This document shows positions 33,742 through 45,480 of a stretch of 64,000 nt of DNA, one piece after another. The stretch is from Larix kaempferi (taxonomy: Eukaryota; Streptophyta; Pinopsida; Pinales; Pinaceae). The stretch covers positions 25,674,501 through 25,738,500 of the forward strand of contig BSBM01000047.1 of the NCBI GenBank assembly GCA_027924585.1, written 5' to 3'. Position 1 is the stretch's first letter, and the number at the start of each line of letters is the position of its first letter. The position numbers were made by a program, and so were the translations under genes. The notes under the pieces were generated by a model. That model ran no database searches and had not been told where the DNA came from. It was given only the letters and a program-made list of their open reading frames with translations.

Positions 33742-33820
33742 AAAACGCTTGAGCATTTATTATTTACATAATGCTTGAGCGTTTATGAGTTACAAAATGC
33801 TTTAGCGTTATAAACCACAT
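33742..33820. repeat. Palindromic AACGCTTGAGC repeats, left cluster
   Basis: Three variants of ACGCTTGAGCRTT lie about 30 bp apart (near 33744, 33771 and 33799). The same core forms the longer array at 45150-45320, beyond the telomere-like DNA and element E. Confidence 0.7.
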
Positions 33821-33974
33821 AAACTATGTGTTAAGTGTTGAATGGAGATAAGGGGGGTTATAGAGAGAGAGAGGGGATACGAGGGGGGGGCACGAAAAGG
33901 GACATTAATGTAGGGAGGTGGAGAGACGAATGACGAGGGAGGAAATTAAAGGCACAAACCCATAATTCTTAAGG

Positions 33975-35433
33975 CCCAAACCCCCTAAATCCCTAAAACC
34001 CTAAGCACCTAAACCCTTAACACATAATCGTTTACCACTTTAACCCTTTGACACTTAATCCTAACCTTTTATACCTTACCCCACTAATAGTTGATCCCAA
34101 AATCCTTTAACCTATAAAGGTCCTAGTACTTAAATACCTAGTCCCTTAATTAACTCCTTATCTCCCATTCTCGTATTCCTTATCCTCTAATTCCCTAAGC
34201 CATGAACCCCTTATAATCCATCAACACTATAACACCTAATCCCTTAATGCATAACCTCTTAAAACCTAACCCCCTAACCCCATATCCCTAAATCCCTTTA
34301 TCCCTAAAGCCTAAACCCCTTAAGTCCTTTAATTGTTTACCTCTAATCCTTTAACCATTATCCTCTAAGCTCTAGTTTACCCTATAGAGGTAAAATAATT
34401 GTTTACCTATACACTATGTTTGCATGTGCGATCTCCCTTGTGCCAATGCGCCCTGCATTTGCTTGTGCGCTCTACATTTGCATGTGCACTCTTTGTTTGC
34501 ATGAGAGCTCTATTTTTGCTTGAGCTCTCTCCCCTAGGATTGATCGCTCCTCTCTCAACTTTGGCATTCTCACTTGGGCTTCCGCATTAGCCTCTAAGAT
34601 CTAGTTTACCCCTTATAACTCTTTAACCTTTTAACCCCTTCACCATTAATGCCTAACCCCAACACACTAAATTCATTAACCCCTAAATTGCCTAACCCTT
34701 AAACCCCTTAACACGCCCCTTAACCACTTTACCTCTAACCACACAAATCCTAACCCTAATACCTAGTCCACCCCTAACCCTTAACAACCTAACCCATAAT
34801 ACTTAAATGCCAAATCCCTTAACGCATATAAACAATTAAACCTTTAACTTCTTGGGCCTTAACCCCTAACACCTTAAACACTATCCCCCTAACCATTGAG
34901 CCCTAAATTCCTTAACTCTTAAATCCCATAAAACATAAAACCCCCTAACCCCATATCTACTTAACTCCCTAACCCATAAATATTTAAACATGTTAACCAA
35001 TTTATGCCTTTACCTCTAAAATCTTAACCCATAACCCCTAAGTACTAGTTAACCCCCTAACCCTAAAAACCCTAACCCATAATCCCTAAATCCCCAAACC
35101 CATAAATCCCTAGAAACTCCTAATCCCTCATCTCCTAGAAACCATTAAGCCCTTAAACCCCAAGTCTTTAATACTTTAACCCCTTGAAACTTAACCCTTA
35201 ATCAACTCAACCCTAACATCCTAACCCTACAGCCCTAAATCCCTTATCCTGTAAATATGCTAACCCCAAATGGCCTCACCTCTTAAATAACCAACAATCC
35301 CCTAACCCTTATGTCCTTAACCACTAAGCCCCTAATCCCTTAATCTCTTACAAGCCCTTAAAACTTAAAACCTTCACCCTTAACGCTTAAGTTGTTGACC
35401 CCTAACCCCCTAACATTGGTTCCCTCAATCCCT
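33975..35433. repeat. Degenerate telomere-like array (CCCTAAA variants), left part
   Basis: About 1.45 kb are dominated by variants of CCCTAAA, CCCTTAA, CCCCTAAC and ACCCTAA, with many exact CCCTAAA or CCCTAA units but no long perfect run. It looks like decayed interstitial telomeric repeat of the Arabidopsis type. The array is cut at 35434 by element E and resumes at 44669. A different short repeat (34419-34535) is embedded in it. Confidence 0.8.
34419..34535. repeat. About 19-bp TTTGCATGTGCNCTC repeat
   Basis: Six imperfect copies of a unit near TTTGCATGTGCGCTCTACA stand head to tail inside the telomere-like array. An open frame of 63 codons across them is a by-product of the repeat. Confidence 0.75.
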
Positions 35434-37758
35434 TGTTAAGGCTTGGCTATCATTGATGTCAACTAAAGATAATGTCAAGTGATTGAGTTCATTTATGTCA
35501 ACTAATGTCAAAGAGGATGTCAATTGATTCAGTTTGAGTCATTGATATCAATTGATGTCAAAGTGGATACAACATTCCAATGACAACTTGAAGAAGTATA
35601 TGGAAGTCACTTTGAAGAAGTATATGCGCAAGATGATGAAAGTGACAGATATGGATGCCAGTCTGAAAAAGTATATCTAGATGTTGCATTTAATCTGAAG
35701 ATGTGTGTCCAAGGATACATCATGTATGATTAGTGTGAAGAAGTACATAAGAAGGATACATCATGCATAACCAATATGAAGAAGTACATAAGGAAGGTAC
35801 ATCATGAAATGTATCCTGCTACATGCAGTACCTACGCAGAATTCAAGTCCACCATGTCATACTCACTCAAGGTAATAATCAAAGGACTGGTTGGACAATG
35901 GTACATGTGCATAAGTAGCTAATGAGTTTGTTAAGCAAAAGGTATAAGTGTGAAAACATATTGAAAGAAGACTCTGGAATGCGCAAGCATTACTTGTTCA
36001 AAGATCGGGAGTGCGCAAATAGTATATGGTTGGACAGTCTTGAAAGCACGCAAGCCTATCCAATCAGAAGATGATTTCAGTTAGGTAAAGGAAAAAAAAG
36101 TTCTTAGAAGGGTGCGACGGTCGAAATCATTTATGCACAATTATCAAAATTCGATGGCACAACAAGTGCAAAATACACACAAGGGATGGTACAACAAGGG
36201 TCGTAGACTCATCGAGTCGGATAGTAAGAATGCACACATACCTCAAAGTAATGGTACATCAAGAGAGCAAGAATACACCACCAAGGTGTAAGTCCCACTA
36301 AGCCAAGGACCATGAAGGCGCAAGACCCACAAAGGATGACACATCAATAGTGTAGATGATGACATGTGGAAAATGCACATTCTGTGAATTCTCGAAGAAG
36401 GGATGCCACAACCAATTTGTAGACATACAATCCATGCAGGACATGTATAAATAGAGATGGAAGTTGGATATTTGATGTAAGCTTGATGGCGATATCATAA
36501 GAGATTTAGTTGAAAGATACAGATTTATATTTGGGGCATCAAGGGCTCGAGGAAAGAACAATATGATCTAGCAAGGAGCCGAGTGCACACATGCAAAAGG
36601 AATGAAGCAATTGATGGTGCGCAGAATGAAAGCTGTAGATTTGTGACGATTGCGCAAACACCGAAAGGAATAATCACATAAGTATGCACAACTGCGTGAA
36701 GATTGAATGAAAGATTGCAAACAACACGCAGATAGTCACATATGTTGAAGTAAGTTGTAGCGTAGAGACATAACCAAGATATATCAGAAGATTGGCTTAT
36801 GTTTAGTTGATGCACAAAGACTGAAGTAAAGTGTGCGAAGTTGATAAGTCCATGTGATGCACAACAACATAGAAACAATAGGATCCAACAAGTGCATCAT
36901 GATGATGATAATATAAGAAAAGTGCATTATATTGAAAGGAGAAAACATTTGATGCACGAGACGTCACAGATTGTCTAAAAGACTGTGGCACTTAAATAGA
37001 ACGAACACATCAATAAATGCGCAGTTCCATTTGTTACTGGTTCATTATTTCAGAACATCAAACTATCAATTGAAAGCATAGTATCAGTTGGTCAGTGCAG
37101 TCGCACTGTAGTAGAATGATGGAACGAACAATATCGTATACTGTAGAATCGGAAAGCACATAGTACACGAAGTAAGACATCGACAAAAGTGAAGAATTGA
37201 GAGGAATGAGGAGTCAAGTGATGTATGCAACTCAATGATAGTGAATCCTCTACATAAGAAGGTAGCGAACAACAGAAATAATATCGACAGATCAGAGGTT
37301 TGCGCGAGTTGGAAGTTCAGTTAGTCATAATCACAAATTGGATATATGGGAAGCAGGACGGGGCAAGGAGACAAGGGGTTGTATCCTCCTTCTAGTTAGT
37401 GCTGGAAAAACAAATGGAGTTGGTTCTTCCTTCAGGTTGGTTCCTGTACAACCAGGGGGTCAGTGCCTCCTTCCATTTGGTGCTGGTAAACACATGAAGT
37501 TGATGCTTCCTTGAATGTATTAGTTTTCCACTCTAAAAGAAGCATTCTGTGGTTTTCTCCCGTTTGGGTTTCCATGTTAAAATTCTATGTGTTATGTGTT
37601 CTTTGTCTTGGTGCATATATTGATGAATGATTTATTTACATTGGATGCATAACTAAAGATCAAGATTAAGTTAAGGATAATCTGGTAAAGGTAAAAACTG
37701 ATGATAACTGTGCTAATACTGATTCACCCCCCCTCTCAGTATTAAATCAATAAAAACA
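35434..37758 (+). repeat. 5' LTR of element E
   Basis: 2325 bp, with numerous differences from the 3' LTR, so this is an old insertion. A TATAAATAG box lies at 36446-36454. The start contains a short direct repeat around TTGATGTCAACTAA. Confidence 0.9.
36446..36454 (+). promoter_or_regulatory. TATA box in 5' LTR of element E
   Basis: TATAAATAG, conserved at 43349-43357 in the 3' LTR. It is the likely core promoter. Confidence 0.55.
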
Positions 37759-37772
37759 ATTGGTGTAAGAGT
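37759..37772 (+). other. Primer binding site of element E (degenerate)
   Basis: ATTGGTGTAAGAGTG follows the LTR and resembles ATTGGTATCAGAGC with a few changes. Confidence 0.5.
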
Positions 37773-37834
37773 GGGTTTCTTCAGTAACATATTAATATCT
37801 AGAAAAGATAGATCCTTGCGTAGAACCCAACAGA

Positions 37835-38520
37835 CATGGATTCAAAATATGAACAGATGGCTTAAGTAAATTTTGAAGGGGAACTAGTCAGTGCTCTAGA
37901 CAAACTAAAGAAGTCAAGGAAGAAAAAAAAGATCTTGCAGGAAGCTCTTCTGATATTGGAGGAAGACGCCACCAGAAAATTGAAATTGAAGGATGACAAG
38001 TGTGAAAGTATGGAAGCCAAAATTGTCTCTCTAAGAAACAAACTCCAAAAATTAAGCTTTCATCTAGAGAATGAAGAAAGATGTAGAAACAACATTGATA
38101 AAGAACCATACTTCGTTAAAATTTATGCAAATTCTCTCAAGACTCCACTGTCAAGAACATATCAGAAATTTGAGAGAGAATATAGAAGGCCAAATCATTC
38201 AGAAACAAGCCTGTGCAACTTTGGATTTTTTATCCCGTCAAGTACCAAATATTTTCTTGGGAAATTGCTATTACTGTCCCAATTTTGGTCATAAAGCAAT
38301 AAATTGTAGAGCTCGTGCATTAGCATATGCCAAGAATAATGGTTTGTGCAATCAGATGAATCCTAAGAAGAGCTTCCTTAGAAAACTGCTTCAAGTCTTG
38401 AATGAAGACCCTAATCCCTTCAGTATTTTAAGTTCAAAATATGAATGTTGTGAAACCTCGAAACATGATAATCAAAACTACAAAAAAATAACAGCAACCT
38501 GCGCAATCCACTGAGATAAT
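37835..38520 (+). pseudogene. Element E gag with CCHC zinc knuckle
   Basis: A Lys/Glu-rich, probably coiled-coil segment (37935-38170) leads to an intact zinc knuckle Cys-x2-Cys-x4-His-x4-Cys (Cys-Tyr-Tyr-Cys-Pro-Asn-Phe-Gly-His) at about 38265-38310, in a frame open from 38071 to 38514. A TAG and a frame change upstream split the protein, so it cannot be made whole. Gag would package the element RNA. Confidence 0.8.
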
Positions 38521-38597
38521 TGAAGACTAGAAGGATCAAGTTCACTAGGAAGCATGTAGCCTAGCATTTCATGCACATAATTAAAGGGGGCAATGTT

Positions 38598-38845
38598 ATA
38601 TAGACAACAAATGTTCCAAACATATGATAGGAGATAAAAACACCTTTCTGAAGCTTATAGAAGATAAGGGAGGAAACGTCTATTTTGGGGATAATGGCTC
38701 ATCCAAAATCATAGGTAAGGACTTGGCAAGCTTAGGAAACAAAAGGACCAAGGAAGAAAATGTTCTGTTAGTCGAGAACATGAAACACAATATTTTAAGT
38801 GTTATTTTGATGTGTGACCAAGGACACACTCTAACTTTTGACTAA
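38598..38845 (+). pseudogene. Element E aspartic protease, active site lost
   Basis: The frame reads Tyr-Ile-Asp-Asn-Lys-Cys-Ser-Lys-His-Met where Copia proteases have Asp-Ser-Gly-Cys/Ala-Ser-x-His-Met. The Ser and Gly beside the catalytic Asp are replaced by Asn and Lys. Downstream Asn-Ile-Leu-Ser-Val and Gly-His-Thr-Leu-Thr-Phe match the family. A stop closes the frame at 38845. Confidence 0.75.
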
Positions 38846-38959
38846 GAAAAATGCAAAAAAAAAAAAAAACAAGGATACAGGAAGAATTGTGGCAACAACC
38901 TCCAGAAATCCTAACAATGTTTGCATTCTGGATGAGGAAAGAGAAGAATAATGCTGCAT

Positions 38960-39785
38960 AAGACAAACCGATGAAAGTTGGCTCTGGCATAGAAGATTGG
39001 GACACATCAATTTTGACAATCTGGTTAGGATCAGTAGGAAACAAGCAGTAAGGGACATCCCAAGAATTACTAAGCCATCAAACTCCTTCTGGAAACACTG
39101 TCAACATGGGAAACAAACAAGAATTAAGTACACAACAAAAGAGTACACTACCTCAAAACCCTTGGAATTGGTTCATTCAGATCTATGCAGTCCAATGAGA
39201 ACCATAGGAGTGAATGGTGAAGCGTACTTCCTTCTGCTCATTTATGATTTCACTCGAATCACGTGGGTGTTATTTCTTAAGGAAAAATCAGAAACATTTG
39301 AATGTTTCAAATTTTTTAAAGAAGTGGTTGAGAACGAAACTGATTTAAGAATAAAGTGCTTGAGGTATGATAATGGAGGATAATATACACCAAACAATTT
39401 TGATAATTATTGTGACAAACATGGAATTATAAGACAGTTTTCAGTAGCCAGAACAACACAACAAAATAGGGTAACAGAGAGAAAAAACAGAACTGTTCAA
39501 GAGATGGCCAACACAATGTTAAACGAATCAAATCTATCAGATATGTTTTGGACACATGCCATTCATACAACTGTCCACATTTTCAACAAATGTTTGATCA
39601 GAACGAACAATTTTTCAATAGGATATGAACTCTGGAAAGGAAGACCAGCTACAGTTAAACATTTCAAAATATTTGGAAGCAAATTCTACATCAAAAGAAA
39701 TGATGATACTCTTGGAAAATTTGATTTCAGATCAGATGAAGGGATTTTCCTTGGTTACTCCTCCAAGAGAAAATCCTACAAGTGA
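38960..39785 (+). pseudogene. Element E integrase
   Basis: The frames give GAG-pre-integrase (Trp-His/Arg-x-Arg-Leu-Gly-His-Ile-Asn, then Cys-Gln-His-Gly-Lys), then the integrase core (His-Ser-Asp-Leu-Cys, Tyr-Asp-Asn-Gly-Gly, Glu-Arg-Lys-Asn-Arg-Thr) and the C-terminal Lys-x-Phe-Gly-Ser-Lys-Phe-Tyr and Gly-Tyr-Ser. Immediately after Asp-Asn-Gly-Gly an expected Glu codon is TAA. A further stop lies at 39783-39785. Confidence 0.82.
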
Positions 39786-40115
39786 TACAATTTGTGACTC
39801 AGAAAGATAGTTGAAAGTCCTGAAGTGAAATTTGATGAAGTACTGACTCATAGAAGAATTGAAGAAGATGATGATTTACCCTTGCTAGAACAACTGTATG
39901 AGGAAATTCAAGATACAAAATTTCCACGGGAGGAAGTATACCAACGTGGATTAGAATAAGGAAAACCAAACACAAAGGGCCCCTCTAGATATGTCCAAGA
40001 AAATCATTCATAAAATTTGATTATCAGAGACAAAGATGATAGTGTGAGAATTAGAAAGAGCCTGAACAATCCAACTGAAGAAGTGCATTTCTCATCACTG
40101 TCTTAGACAGAACCA

Positions 40116-41070
40116 AAAGGAATTGAACAATCCAAATATTATGAAGGATGGATGAAGGCCATGAATGAGGAATTAGATCAAATTAAAAAGAAAGAAACCT
40201 GGGGACTTGTTGCAAGACCTAAGAATAAGAATGTAATTGGAACAAAGTGTGTATTAAAACAAAAACTAAATGAAGAAGGACAAGTTGTCATAAATAAGGC
40301 AAGACTGGTATTCAAAGGGTATGCATAGATCGAGGGAATAGAATTTGAAGAAACTTTTGTCCAGTGGCATGAATGGAATCAATAGGGCTATTCCTGGCCT
40401 ATGCCTATGCAAAAGATGTCAAAGTATATCATATGGATGTTAGATCAAATTTTATGAATGGAGATCTTGAAGAAGAAGTATATATTGAACAACCAGATGG
40501 TTTTTCACTCTCAAGCAAGAAATATTATGTGTGCAAACTAAAGAAAGCACTGTATGGACTCAAACAAGCTCCCAGGGCCTAGTATTTGAGGTTGGACAAA
40601 TACTTGCAACGTCAAGGTTTCAGAAGGGGTAGTGTAGACAACAATCTCTACATCAAAATTGAGAATGAAAAGATGATAGTCATGGAATTATATGTTGATT
40701 ATATCATTTTTGGAAGCAATGATGACAGAATGAGTCGGCAATTTGCAAAAGACATGCAAAAGGAGTTTGAAATGTCCATGCTTGAAGAATTGTCCTTTTT
40801 CCTTGGATTACAAATTTCTCAATTAAATAGTGGTATCGTTAACTCTCAATCTAATTATGTAAAGGAAATGCTAAACAAATTCAACATGGAATATTGCACG
40901 CCAGTTTGTACACCTATGGTCACAGTGTGCAAATTAAGTAAAGAAGATGAGGCTAAGGAAGTTGATCAAAGGCGTTACAGATCTATGATTGGCAATCTAC
41001 TATATGTAACTACTTCAATACTAGATATCATGCAAGTTGTTGGTCTTGCTGCAATATTTCAGGAAGCACC
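40116..41070 (+). pseudogene. Element E reverse transcriptase, YVDD changed to YVDY
   Basis: Copia reverse transcriptase in broken frames: Trp-x-x-Ala-Met-Asn-Glu-Glu, Lys-Ala-Arg-Leu-Val-x-Lys-Gly-Tyr, His-Met-Asp-Val-Arg-x-x-Phe-Met-Asn-Gly, Leu-Tyr-Gly-Leu-Lys-Gln-Ala-Pro-Arg-Ala. The catalytic box near 40690 reads Tyr-Val-Asp-Tyr, so the second aspartate is lost. Stops at 40328 and 40583 also interrupt. The enzyme is inactive. Confidence 0.85.
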
Positions 41071-41667
41071 CAAGGAAACACACGTTCAAGTAGTCAAGAG
41101 AATTTTCAGGTATTTAAAAGGGACCATGAATCTTGGATTATGGTATCCACGGAGCAAAAACCTAGACTTAGTATCATACATTGATGCAGACTGGGAAGGA
41201 AGTATAGATGATAGGAGAAGTACTAGTGGAGCTGTGATTTTCTTGGGAAATTCTCTTGTGTCGTGGATCATAAAAAAAAACCATCAGTTGCATTATCCAC
41301 AACAGAAGCTGAATATATTACAGCAGCTGCTTGTTGTTCACAAGTATTATGGATGAAAGAAACCTTGAAATATCTGCAAGTAAATATAGATCAATTGATA
41401 CAAATACTATGTGACAACACAAGCATAGTCAGTATCTCCAAGAATCTTATTATGCACTGCAAAACTAGGCACATTCCCATCAAATATCATTTTTTGAGAG
41501 AGCAAGTAGCTGATAATGTTGTCAAACTAGAATATGTTGATACTAAGGAACAAATCACGGATATATTTACAAAACCTCTTCCACAAAGTACATTTGAATA
41601 TTTGAAGGAAAAATTGGGCGTGGTTCTCAATCCACAACATAATGAGAACCAAAATAAAGAGGCATAA
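41071..41667 (+). pseudogene. Element E RNase H
   Basis: Continues from reverse transcriptase with Arg-Tyr-Leu-Lys-Gly-Thr, Asp-Ala-Asp-Trp-Glu-Gly, Ser-Thr-Ser-Gly. After a frameshift in an A run near 41270 it gives Val-Ala-Leu-Ser-Thr-Thr-Glu-Ala-Glu-Tyr-Ile, Cys-Asp-Asn-Thr-Ser, His-Ile-x-Ile-Lys-Tyr-His and Asp-Ile-Phe-Thr-Lys-Pro-Leu-Pro. The pol frame ends normally at 41667. Confidence 0.85.
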
Positions 41668-42313
41668 ATTCGAAAAGAATTGGCACTGCGCAGTTGGCAC
41701 TCAAGGAAGTCTGTGTGGATCACTATGCACATAATAATGCTATGTTGTAATAGGAACATGAGATCAAGATGAAGGAATAATTTAACATCTATTTCAAGAA
41801 AGCAATCAAAGATAATTATGAAAGGACATCAATGTAGAATTATAGTAAAGAAGAATGAAGCATAAATACACGGGGATTCATCCCTGAAAAATAGTTGAGG
41901 ATGAGGCCAGTGCAAAACAAATAGGTGAACATACATTGTGCAAGTAATGGAACCTCTTTTCCATTGATGTCAAAGGGGGATAAATACATGAAGCATAGGC
42001 ATGAAGATGCATGAAGCTGACATGAAGCTAGAATAAATGCATGAAGCTGATAGAGCAGCTGGGAAAGATGCATGAAGCTGGATGTACATCAACAAGCTAA
42101 TTTCGTACAACATGAAGATACAACAAATGTGAAAGAGAATGAAGTATATCACTTGGAGAAATTTCATGAACATGATGCTACAATACAGAAAGCGCAGAAG
42201 CCCAAATAACTCAGGGGGATCACATACACAGGGGGATCACTATGAAAAGTACATATTAAGCAAACAGTTCGAAAAATATCATACACAACTTCATAAGGTG
42301 TTGACATCAATGC
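41668..42313 (+). other. Element E 3' untranslated region
   Basis: No coding signal. Between 41985 and 42105 the motif GATGCATGAAGCTG recurs several times at short, irregular spacing. Confidence 0.6.
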
Positions 42314-42326
42314 CAAAGGGGGAGAT
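42314..42326 (+). other. Polypurine tract of element E
   Basis: CAAAGGGGGAGAT directly precedes the 3' LTR, an almost ideal Copia purine tract. Confidence 0.9.
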
Positions 42327-44668
42327 TGTTGAGCTTTGGTTGCCATTGATGTCAACTAACGATAATGCCAAGTGATCGAGTTCATTGATGTCAACTAATA
42401 TCAAAGAAGATGTCATTTGATTCAGTTTTATTCATTGATATGAATTGATGTCAAAGTGGATACAACATTCCTATGACAACTTGAAGAAGTATATGGAAGC
42501 CACTTTGAAGAAGTATATGCACAAGATGATGAAAGTGATAGATATGGATGCCAGTATGAACAAGTATATCTAGATGCTGCATGTGATGTTGAATCCAGTA
42601 TGAAGATGTGTGTCCAAGGATACATCATGCATGATCAGTGTCAAGAAGTACATAAGAAGGATACATCATGCAGAACCAGTATGAAGAAGTACATAAGGAA
42701 GGTACATCATGAAATGTATCCTGCTACATGCAGTACCTACGCATAAGTCAAGTCCACCATGTCATACTCACTCAAGGTAATAGTCAAGGGATTGGTTGAA
42801 CAATGGTACCTGTGCACAAGCAGCCAAGGCGTTGGTGAAGCAAAGGGTACAAGTATGAAAAAATATTGAAAGAATACTTTGGAATGCGCAAGCATTACTT
42901 GGTCAAAGAGTGGGAGTGCAAAAACAATATATGGTTGGACAGTCTTGAAAGCACGCAAGCCTGGCCAATCAGAAGATGGTTTCAGTTTGGTAAAGGGAAC
43001 AAGTTCCTAGAAGGGTGCATCGGTCAAAGTTGTTTATACGCAATTATCACAAGACGATGGAACATCAAGTGCACAATACCCACAAGGGATGGTACAACAA
43101 GGGTCGTAGACTCATTAAGTCAGATAGTAAGAATGTGCACATACCTCAAAGTAATGGTACATCAAGAGCGCAAGAATACACTGCCAAGGTGTAAGTCCCA
43201 CTAAGTCAAGGACCATGAAGGCACAAGACACACACAAGATGACACATCAACATCATATATAATGACATGTGGAAAATGCACATTCCGTGAAGTATGGAAG
43301 AAGGGATGCCACAACCAACTTGTGGACATACAATCCATGTAGGATATGTATAAATAGAGATGGAAGTTGGAGATTTGATGTAAGCTTAATGGTGAGATCA
43401 TAAGAGCTTCAGTTGAAAGATACAAATTTATATTCAGGGCATCAAGGGCTCGAGGACAGAACATTATGATCTAGCAAGGAGGCGAATGCACGCATGCAGA
43501 AGGAATGAAGCAATTGATGGTGCAAAAAATGATGTTGTAGATCTGTGACGATTGGGCAAACAACGAAAGGTATAATCACAGAAGTATGCGCAACTGCGTG
43601 AAGATTGAATGACATATTGCAAACAACACGCAGATAGTCACAGATGTTGAAGTAAGTTGTAGCACAGAGACAGAACCAAGATATATCAGAAGATGTGCTT
43701 ATGTTTGGATGATGCACAAAGACTGAAGTGAAGTGTGCGAAGTTGATAAGTCCATTTGATGCGCAACAACAGAGCATCAACAAGATCCAGCTAGCATGCC
43801 ACGATGATGATGATTCGAGACAAATGTGTTAAACCGAAAGGATGAATCATTTGATGCACAGGATGTCGCATATTATCTAAAAGACTGTGGCACTTAAATA
43901 GAACAAACACATCAGTAAGTGCGTAGTTCCATCTGTTACTGGTGCATTATTTTAGAACACCAAACTATCAATTGAAATCATAGTATTAGTTGGCCAGTGT
44001 AGTCGCGCTCTAGCAGAACATTGGAATGAACAATATTGCAGACTGCAGAATCAACAAGCACATAGTACCTGAAGTAAGACATCAGCAGAGGTGAAGAATA
44101 GAGAGGAATGAGAAGTCAAGTGATGTATGCAGCTCAATGACAGTGAATCGTCTTCATATGAAGGTAGTGCACATCAGAAATAATATCAATAGATTAGAAT
44201 TGTGCGTGAGTTGGAAGTTAAATTAGTCAGAATCACAAATTGGATATCTGGGCAACAGGACATGGGAAGGAGACATGGCGTTGCAAACTCCTTGCAGGTG
44301 GTGCTAGAAAAACAAAACATAGGGAGTTGGTGCTTCCTTTTAGTCGGTGCCTATAAAACTAGGGGGTCAGTGCCTCCTTCCAGTTGGTGCTGGTAAACAC
44401 AGGAATTTGGTGCTTCCTTAAATGTATTATTTTTGCACTCTAAATGAAACATTTTGTGTTTTTCTCTCGTTTGGGTTTCCATGTTAAAATCCTGTGTGTT
44501 ATGTGTTCTTTGTCTTGGTGCATATATGGATGAATGATTTATTTACATTGGATACATAACTAAAGATCAATATTAATTTAAGGATAATCTGGTAAAGAAG
44601 GTAAAAACTAGCGATAACTGCGCTAATACTGATTCACCTCCCCTCTCAGTATTAAATCGATTCCAACA
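42327..44668 (+). repeat. 3' LTR of element E
   Basis: 2342-bp partner of 35434-37758, ending TTCCAACA. Telomere-like sequence resumes after the TCCAT duplication. Long reverse-strand open frames here and in the 5' LTR are mirror readings of the same sequence. Confidence 0.9.
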
Positions 44669-45030
44669 TCCATTAGCCCTTAAAGCCCCTAACCCCTAAG
44701 CCTCTTTATCTCTAAGCACTTAACACCTAACACCTAATCCCTATTTTATCCACAAACACTTAATCCCTCAATGTATAACCTATAAAACCATAACTCCCTA
44801 AACTTGGAGCAAATCTCTTAATCCCTAAGCCCCTTGACCCCTAACACCTTGACCCCTTTAGTTGTTTACCTCTAAAGCTTCAACCACTAACCTCGAGTTT
44901 AAACCCCATAACCTCTTAGATCCTTATCCCTCTAACCCCGAAACCACTAAACACCTAAACCCCTTTATTCCTTTAACTCTAAGGCCTTAACCCCTAACAC
45001 CAAATCCCTAGTTAAACTCCTAGCCCATAC
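44669..45030. repeat. Degenerate telomere-like array, right part
   Basis: About 360 bp of CCCTAAA, CCCCTAAC and CCCTTAA variants continue the array interrupted at 35433 by element E. Confidence 0.78.
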
Positions 45031-45149
45031 AAAATGAAGCCCAAAACCCTTCAAGATAATGACGGATAGGGAAATAAATGAAATATTTTATTGGTAAGGA
45101 AATATTAAATAAGGTTTTAAGGATAATGTTTTGAGTGTAGATATTAAAC

Positions 45150-45320
45150 ATAACGCTCAAGCATTATGTATTTCTATAATGCTTGAGCGTTATAGAAATA
45201 CATAATGCTCAAGCATTATGCATTTCTATAACACTCAAGCATTATAGAAATACATAACACTCGAGTGTTATGTATTTATATGACGCTCGAGCGTTATAGA
45301 AACACATAACGATCTAGCAT
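45150..45320. repeat. Palindromic array, ACGCTCGAGCGT core
   Basis: Six to seven copies of a 12-bp near-palindrome (ACGCTCGAGCGT; variants ATGCTCAAGCAT and ACACTCGAGTGT) alternate with the spacer TATGTATTTCTATA and its reverse complement TATAGAAATACATA. The unit is about 26 bp and the array can fold into long hairpins. Confidence 0.85.
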
Positions 45321-45452
45321 TCTCGTTTCCTATCCCGTGTTTTAAATGACATGGCAGTCTCGAGCCCTCCCATTCCTAGTTCAAATAAATACTCGAGCAT
45401 TTTGGTTTCACTAATCTTTCACGTGTTTCACGAAACTAAGAATGCATCTAAG

Positions 45453-45480
45453 AGGTCCCTCAACTTCGTGCGAGGGACCT
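45453..45480. repeat. Perfect 9-bp hairpin beside the RLK 3' part
   Basis: AGGTCCCTC (45453-45461) and GAGGGACCT (45472-45480) are perfect inverted repeats around a 10-base loop. They end 3 bp before the point where receptor-kinase coding similarity resumes. Confidence 0.8.

Larger units (their letters stand above)
35434..44668 (+). mobile_element. Element E, full-length Copia retrotransposon, mutated
   Basis: The LTRs at 35434-37758 and 42327-44668 begin TGTTRAG and end AACA. The flanks TCCCT (35429-35433) and TCCAT (44669-44673) are a target duplication with one change. gag, protease, integrase, reverse transcriptase and RNase H follow in Copia order with many stops. A strong polypurine tract precedes the 3' LTR. 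E interrupts the telomere-like array. Confidence 0.92.

Noticed and set aside
36298-36991. Cys/His-rich reverse-strand ORFs in element E's LTR, repeated at 43201-43783
   Set aside because: They lie antisense in both LTRs and have no family match. They are duplicates because the LTR is duplicated.
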